Below are positions 57,539 to 64,000 of a stretch of 64,000 nt of DNA, piece after piece (position 1 is the stretch's first letter; every line of letters begins with the position of its first letter). The DNA is taken from positions 1,715,001 through 1,779,000 of the forward strand of contig JAJNNQ010000075.1 in assembly GCA_027886175.1 (NCBI GenBank), written 5' to 3'. The notes under the pieces were generated by a model, which saw only the letters and a program-made list of their open reading frames with translations, did no database searches and had not been told where the DNA came from. Origin of the DNA: Phylloscopus collybita. Taxonomy: Eukaryota > Chordata > Aves > Passeriformes > Phylloscopidae. Made by a program: the position numbers and the translations under genes.

Positions 57539-57550
57539 GGGGGGGGGGGG
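57539..57550. repeat. G12 homopolymer
   Basis: Uninterrupted G12 inside a locally CpG-enriched patch, preceded by GAGGAGAAGGT. Confidence 0.95.
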
Positions 57551-59256
57551 CGAGGAAAACAAACAGCGTGAAGCTAAGTGAGGATATCAGAGCGCAGCAG
57601 TCTGATACCCTCAAGACAGAGCTGGAATTCAGCTTCCTTGCCCCATATTCACTGCATCCTCCTCTGTGTGTGTCTACCACTCCTTGCTTCCCTGAATGAA
57701 CACCAGCGAGCGCCAAACCTCTCTCTCCCCAAGAAAGGATCAGCTCTATTAGCAATTAAAGCACCAAACAGCTCTGCAGAATTTACTTGAAAACTTGTTC
57801 AGGCTGGGACTCAAGGAGAACCAGGGCATCTTGGTACTAGGAGGACTTTTTTTTGACTGCATCACAAGCCTGGCTGTCCGTGCTTATATTCCCAGTTGAT
57901 ATCCAGTGCTGGAGGTTCATTGACTAGGACAGGGCCATTCTGCTGCTACAGCTGCTGAGTTATCCCTCAGATGCTGCTTCATTCAGAAATCAAGCTTCAA
58001 GTCTTCCCAAACCTGACCTACTCTGACAACTCAAGGCCTCCAGCCTGAAGGAAAGTCCCTGGGGATATGTTGAGTGTGGAGTGTGCTTGGAGGCATAGGA
58101 AGGAATGAAAAGATTTGTTTGCTCTCACTGCTCAGGGAAGGGATATCCATCCCTCAGGGCTGAAGTTCAGCACAGAACTTTTGGAGGATGGGGTGGGGTG
58201 TGCTGTCTGTCCACAAAGGGAGCAACTGGGGCCACTGTCAGAGGCAGGATGCCATCCAACCTGGGTCTCTGCAGGGGTCCAGCTTTGGACTGGAGACCTC
58301 AAAGGACTGTGGTGCATCCAGCTCGCTGGTTTTGGTAGTGAACAGGCCCTGGAAGCACTTTCCAACACTGAAAGAAGAGTGCCAGGCAGGGAATGCTGGG
58401 GATAAAGGGGTCTGTGATATGGCAGCACAAACATCCCCAGGCAGCCACTCTTCTGTGATGCAACATTAAATATCAATTTGCAACTGGACTGAATTCCCTG
58501 TTCATTCAGGGGAATTTGTTCTCCACCCCATGTTCCACACAGTTTTGGTGTTTCCCAATGCAAAGAGCCAAAATGAGGGAAGGAGGAAAAAACACATCAG
58601 TCATCTCTTTTACCAAAAAAAACCCAAACCCAAACCAAGAGAAATGAAGGCTCAACCCCCTGAAATATGCAGAGCAGTCAGATTCCTCCTGTGTTTGAGT
58701 CACACAATTAGGCAACATCTCACCTGTCCTGGGTGATGCCAGGTGGACTTGAACATGTCTGAGAGCACAGGTAGGGTGCTGAGAATTGATGCAATCACCT
58801 GGGGCAAAGAGCTGGGCTTGCTTCTCCTCTGAGCTGTCACAGGAGAAGCAGCACCACCAAAAAACCTCTTCTGGGTCCAAGGTCCTCCCAGGGGACTCTT
58901 CTCATGGAATAACAGCAACAGCCCCTAAAAAGTCACAGTCACCTCCAAAGACAGTTTTTGACCACAGCTCTGTCACTGAGCTCAGAGATCACAGGAGAAG
59001 TGCAGAGAAAGGTCTTCCCCATCAAGGGCAAGCAAACCAAGCCCTTTTTCCCTTACCATGTACAAGCAAGAGTCACAAGATTTTTGTGCCAGCAACAAGG
59101 ATGCCAGGGGTTTGCACTGGGAAACATGGAAAGAGGCCAGGTGATTTTGTGGAGGAAGAGGGTTCTTTGATTCCCAGCAACTGTTATTTTTTTTTTTCTG
59201 TTGTTTTAATGTAATCAGCAGGGAAGCAGGGTGAGAGGGATGAAGGAGATCCAGCT

Positions 59257-59270
59257 GTTGCCATGGCAGC
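59257..59270. promoter_or_regulatory. RFX X-box-like palindrome, one mismatch
   Basis: GTTGCCATGGCAGC fits GTNRCCNNRGYAAC at 13 of 14 positions. Overlaps an upstream CAGCTG E-box at 59252-59257. Confidence 0.35.
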
Positions 59271-62200
59271 CTCTAGCTGGCCATCTCCCACATCCCTTGG
59301 GTTGCTCGGTGCTGCTTCCCTCCAGTGCCAGCTCCTGGTTTCAGATCAGAGGAGTTTTCCTCCTGAGGGTGGCAGGGAGGGAGTGGTGAGCAAGTCAGTG
59401 CAGGGAAGGGATCAGAAATCTTGGGAAGAGGTGGAAGGAGAGAAGGAAGAATTGCAAGAGAGTGGGTGAGGACAGACCACCAGGAGTGAAGGTGAGTGCA
59501 GTGATGGACAGAAGGGAAGAGTTTAAAGGCAGAAACAGCATTTTCTTGGTGGAGACCCCAGGCAGACACCTAGAAAACTAATCTAATTTGGACTGACTGG
59601 AACTTCCACAGCCACAAGAGTCCCTTAAAAAAAAAAGAAGCAAAAGCTTCACTCCTTTCCCTCTAAACCCATCTCTTGGCTTCTGCCACAAATAGCAGCA
59701 GTGCTCTCTGAGTTCAGGCTCCAAGTTTAGTCTCCATCACGTTCAAGATCTTAATGCAGCCCAGACGTTAAAAATTCATGTTCTGGCAGTTCCCATTTTC
59801 ACAAGGGCCTGTTGGAACTAATGACGTTGCCTCAGCAAGCACTTCATAAGTTAATCATACACTCTCCCTTCTCACTTGCCTGAAGATGGGAGCAGGGAAG
59901 TTATGCTCACAAAGTTTCAGCATTTGTGGCTCTTGTTTGAGACAAATTTTCGTTCTTCTGCAGGATTAACCAACTCCCTGCTGAACTCTCCAGGCAGGAA
60001 ATGTGAGGAGCTCATAGGGGCGTTTTTGGGATCAAGTGACAAAGACTTGACAAGGAATTTTTTACTTTCCTTAGTACTAAAAGGGAAAAATACATTCAAA
60101 GGTTGAAATTCATGGCCTTCCCTATAGCTGACATTATGCAGCTATGGAGGATCCACCAAGAGTTTGCTCCGTGGACCACAGGAACACTCCTCTTGCTGCT
60201 TTAATGTGGTGCATTGGGGTTTAGTAGCTTTTCTTCTAAGAAACCTGGTTTTTAAGGGCTCCTGTGGGAACTTTGTTCATATTCTGGTGTCTCTGGTGTT
60301 CCACTACAGAGATGGGCAGGTGCTTGTGTATCCAGTTCTCAGGCTTTGGCTGAGATCGAGGTGCACATTGGATGTCAGATAACCTAATCAGGTACCACAG
60401 CTTCCCCACAGACATGACAGGGCAGGGATTTGTTGCTCTTTCCTCAAGTAACAAGAAAAGGTAACGATAACTCTTCTTTCCCTCCCCAATTCAAGTCACA
60501 GATGGAGCTTCCAGTCCTTGCTCCTCATTCCACCTTGGGTTGCCACTTTCCACCAAACTTTATCCGTGGCCTTTTCTAGGATAATTTTTTTTCACCAAAC
60601 CTACAGATCTTGCTGCACTGGGATCCTTTTATATTCCTATTCTGACTTCTGATTCATTTTACTCCTTCTGAGCATCACCCAGGTACTTCTCCTTCTGTCA
60701 AAAGCATATTTCCCTCTGCAGTATAGGAAATTAGCACCAGCAATCATCCTAATACCCCTAAACCCTTCTAATCCCACTGATGTTCTATTTCAGCCTTCTC
60801 AAACTGAAGGCAATCCACTTGATTGTTCCTTCAGCTCAGCCACCAGGAGGAGGCTTAGGAGGAAGAGACCAGCTGGTTTCTGTTTTCCTGAGATTGTTAT
60901 CACAGACCTTTTGTTTTCACAGTCAGTAAAGGCCACTGATGAGGGTAATCACAGGGAAAAGCCCAGATCAGAGCCAGAGTGAGAAGGAACGGGTCAGAGG
61001 GTCATTAAATCGATGGGCACACACAGTAATTGTATAAATCTAAAATGATACCAACCTGGGGATAATGTAATGTGATTTCAGAGGAAAAAAATAAACATTA
61101 TCAGTGATGAACATGGATGGAGATGCTACAGTGAGAAGTTTTTCATGATGGTTTCTCAGGAATGACACACTTCTAAACATAAGAAGGAAGTCTTTCTCTC
61201 CACAAAAAAATGTTGAAGGCATTGGAATATGCTTCCATCCCTACCATTGGTGTTATAAAAAAGAGAGACAGTTTGGGCTCCCCAAACTCAGCATGAAGTG
61301 TAACCTAAGCCAAGTCAACACCCAGTTTATGATAAAGCAACTGAGGAGGATTAAAAAAAAATAATAAAAAGTACCTAAATAGCATTTATCATTTGCATGT
61401 TAAGCAGGAAAGGCCAGAACAAAAAGTCATCACAGAAGGGGATTTATCTCAGGAGGGACAAACTCTCCTGACTTGAGTGCAGAGCATCCCAGTGACCCCC
61501 AGCCAAGGACAAGAGAAGTCTGTCTGTCCTGGCAGCATTAGGAATTCCAGCCCTCTGTGACGTTTGTCCTCCTCTTGCCCTTTGGAGGCAGGTGCAGTCA
61601 CAGCTCCCCTGGGATGGTTACATCCTCTGATGTGTCCGAGCAGGTCAAGATCTGTAATTTTCCATTACTGCAGCTGATCAAATGTCAGTGTTCTGCCAAC
61701 CTTCAAGAAAGTCTGTTCCCCTTGGCACCACTGGCACCTAAAAAATCTCTTCCCTTCAATCCCTGTTCAGAAGTTTCAGGAGGGGCTCAAATCTTGAGAG
61801 AGTTGTGGCAGAAAGGGAACAATCAAACCTCTTGTTTGTGCCACCTATTGTTCTCTGTTGGGTCTGGCATCTCTTTCCATTCTTCACCCAGGGCATCTCT
61901 TTGTTGCAAGTGATCAGTACTGAAAATACTGCTTTTATGGTTTGGAAGGATTCTCAGCATCCTTCAGAAGCACAGAAAATGCTGTGGCATAAGATATTTG
62001 GAGCTGCTTTCAGAGATCAAGACATAAATCAACATAAAATGGGCCCCCCTCTGCAGAGAGAATGAGGAGATGCAGGATGTCCTCAACAAAAAAGGTGGAT
62101 TGAGGAGTGCCTGCTGGTTGGACAAACTCAGTGACACAAAATTCATGGTTGCTTCATGGAAAGTCCTTGGTGGCTTCATTTATTTTGGCTGGAGGGTTTT

Positions 62201-62309
62201 CAAGGGTTTAGGAGAGTTTTGGGGAGGACCTGTGACCAAACACTTGCCAGTGCTTTACTGGGGAGTCTGCTGAAAGTAGGGGGAGCCACATCCAGCCAAG
62301 CCTGGACAA

Positions 62310-62535
62310 GAGACAATCAGTTTTTAATCACTGTCCTTTGGAAGGGGCTGCCCAGGGAGGTGGGGGAGTCACCATCCCTGGAGGTGTTCAAGGAAAGTCT
62401 GGACGTGGCACTCAGTGCCATGGTCTGGTTGATGTGGTGGGGTTTGGGTCATCAGTTGGACTCGATGATCTCAGAGGTTTGTTTTTTTTGGTTTTTTTTT
62501 TTTTTCCCCACCTAAATTGATCCTGTGATTCTCCA
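62310..62535 (+). mobile_element. CR1 LINE 3' fragment with internal T-run
   Basis: GGAAGGGGCTGCCCAGGGAGGTGGGGGAGTCACCATCCCTGGAGGTGTTCAAGG, GGACGTGGCACTCAGTGCCATGGTCTGGTTGA, GGTCATCAGTTGGACTCGATGATCTCAGAGG, then an expanded TTTG/T tract at 62478-62504 in place of TCTTTTCC, then CCACCTAAATTGATCCTGTGATTCT. Confidence 0.95.
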
Positions 62536-64000
62536 TGGAGTTACAGACTCACTGGAGAGGTTTATTTGTCCACTTTCAAAAGCTGGTCTGCACTTCCCCT
62601 CCAGAATTACCTGGACACTTAAACCAACATTAACAGCAACTCAGGGAGATTGGGACTGCAGCTGTGGCTTTTAGCTGCTTTTGGCCACTTGTAGGTGAAA
62701 GCAGGAGTGAAAATGGACAATAATAAGTTGTTATGAATTCCCCAGTCAGCTCTTCTCATCAGGCTTTCAGCCAGACACCAGCATTCTTCATAAAGAAAGA
62801 CAAGGAGAGTAAATTAGAGTTGACCTTGAGTTACCCTTCCGGACACCTTGGGTTCATGGAAAGTCTTGCCTTGGAAAGAGTTCATGGATCAAAATTTGGG
62901 TTTTGATCACTCAGCTTTGATGCTACAAAACACCTTTTGAAAGTGTGGGAGTTGGAAGTCTTGGATCAGGAGCATGTTTGCCTCTGATGACAGATGAGGT
63001 AATTAATCTCTGTTTGGACTTTTTTTTCTGACCACAGATGTTTTATGTGTAAATTTTGTGATTTTCTCTGTGTGAAGGGTGGAAACCTCTATTTAGAGGA
63101 GCAGGGAAGAGATGCTTCCTTACCATCAAAGTGGGCGAGATCAAAATTGATAGAAGTTTTTAAATTTTTTTTAATGTTATTTATTTTTAACCCAGCAGAC
63201 AAATTCTAAGTGTCACAAAAGTACAACTAAGAAGAAACACACATAGCTTCAACCTTCCTGGCTGATACTCCAGAAAAAATTAGCAGAAGAGTTACTTAAG
63301 ATGGACAGAAGGAAAATCTTCCATGGGAGTAAAAAGCCAGTGGGATTCACTCGTGCAGGTCACGGGAGGGAAAGGCACAAAGTCATTCTTCACACTCTGA
63401 TTGGCCATTAATGACAAATAGTAATTAGCAGTGTTAGTAACCTTTTAGCAGAGCTTTCAATCCTCACATATTCAATCTGTTTGGGATGGCACTAAGGCTG
63501 TTTAGGCTGAAAGCAGCAGGTTTTTAGCCTTTATGATTTAGGTAATAGGATATCCACTATAGGGAAAGAGAATCTCTTTTTCCAGGTAAGGAAAAGATCA
63601 AAAGTGCAGTAATCTGCATGGCAAATGCTGTTGCAATTGAGCAGCTCTGCATCTTTTATTTTAATATTGAAAAAAAACCAAACAGTATTCTTCTTTAAGT
63701 ATCCCATTTTCAGAATTTGATTCTCGTGCAACCTTTAACATGTTTTATAAATCTTCCAATTCCTTATTATCCAAGATATTCTCCTCTTACCACCATCTGA
63801 TTTTTTTTCTTAGTGAACTCCTTCCACAGATGGAGCATCTCCAGATTTCATAAATGGTGGACCCGTGTTGGAGGGAGAAGGAGGAGCAGGCAACAGATTT
63901 GAAGCTGTAAGAGTAATTTACTGCCTCTTATTTTCCTTCTCCATAGAGAGCTTCTCCAGGCCCTGGGACATTGTGAAAAATTGCCTTATTTTTTATCAAC
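62536..64000. other. Unique AT-leaning non-coding sequence to the right edge
   Basis: No gene, mobile element or structured repeat recognised. Confidence 0.5.

Larger units (their letters stand above)
56966..62309. other. Longest repeat-poor stretch, non-coding
   Basis: About 5.3 kb in which I recognise no CR1 or LTR. Contains a CpG-enriched patch at 57340-57600 with G12 at 57539-57550, and a near-perfect RFX half-palindrome at 59257-59270. Open frames up to 143 codons are unrecognised. Confidence 0.5.

Overview
The window is vertebrate nuclear DNA, almost certainly from a bird and probably a songbird or close relative. The main reason is more than twenty fragments of CR1 LINEs. Most keep the typical avian CR1 3' end (the last reverse-transcriptase codons, then a short conserved tail ending in ATTCT/ATG-type repeats). 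There are also two solo-LTR-like elements, one of which I recognise as a passerine type. No bacterial-style gene, operon, tRNA, rRNA or CRISPR array is visible. Subfamily names and the songbird assignment rest on recall of these families, not on a database search.

Only one protein-coding exon can be supported: the first coding exon of ADGRB1 (BAI1, brain-specific angiogenesis inhibitor 1, an adhesion GPCR), on the minus strand at 5827-5080. It encodes the signal peptide and the cysteine-rich CUB-like N-terminal domain. It ends at a strong GTGAGT donor in phase 1, which suits the thrombospondin-repeat exons that should follow. Those exons are not in the window, so bases 1-5079 are the 5' part of an intron longer than 5 kb. 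Bases above about 5881 lie upstream of this exon: a 5' intron, the promoter region, or the intergenic space beyond.

Layout. 1-5079: intron with a pentamer microsatellite at the window edge, one CR1 scrap and simple repeats. 5080-5881: exon with a short 5' UTR. 5882-21000: moderately GC-rich non-coding DNA with a 50-bp minisatellite, several CR1s including a roughly 0.8-kb copy, and two small CpG-enriched patches. 21000-40000: more AT-rich DNA with an unusual TAATTA-dense block near 23.7-24.2 kb, CR1s and MIR-like SINE fossils. 40000-56970: the two LTRs, another MIR-like fossil, a 53-bp tandem duplication and many CR1s, some in tail-to-tail inverted pairs. 56970-64000: mostly unique sequence with one CR1.

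I found no undescribed system that the sequence compels. The most useful leads are regulatory: a perfect RFX X-box, a CRE, a CTCF-like site, CpG-enriched patches that might be the missing ADGRB1 promoter or 5' exon, the homeodomain-motif block, and a possible intron-retention isoform at the ADGRB1 donor next to a G-quadruplex-prone tract.
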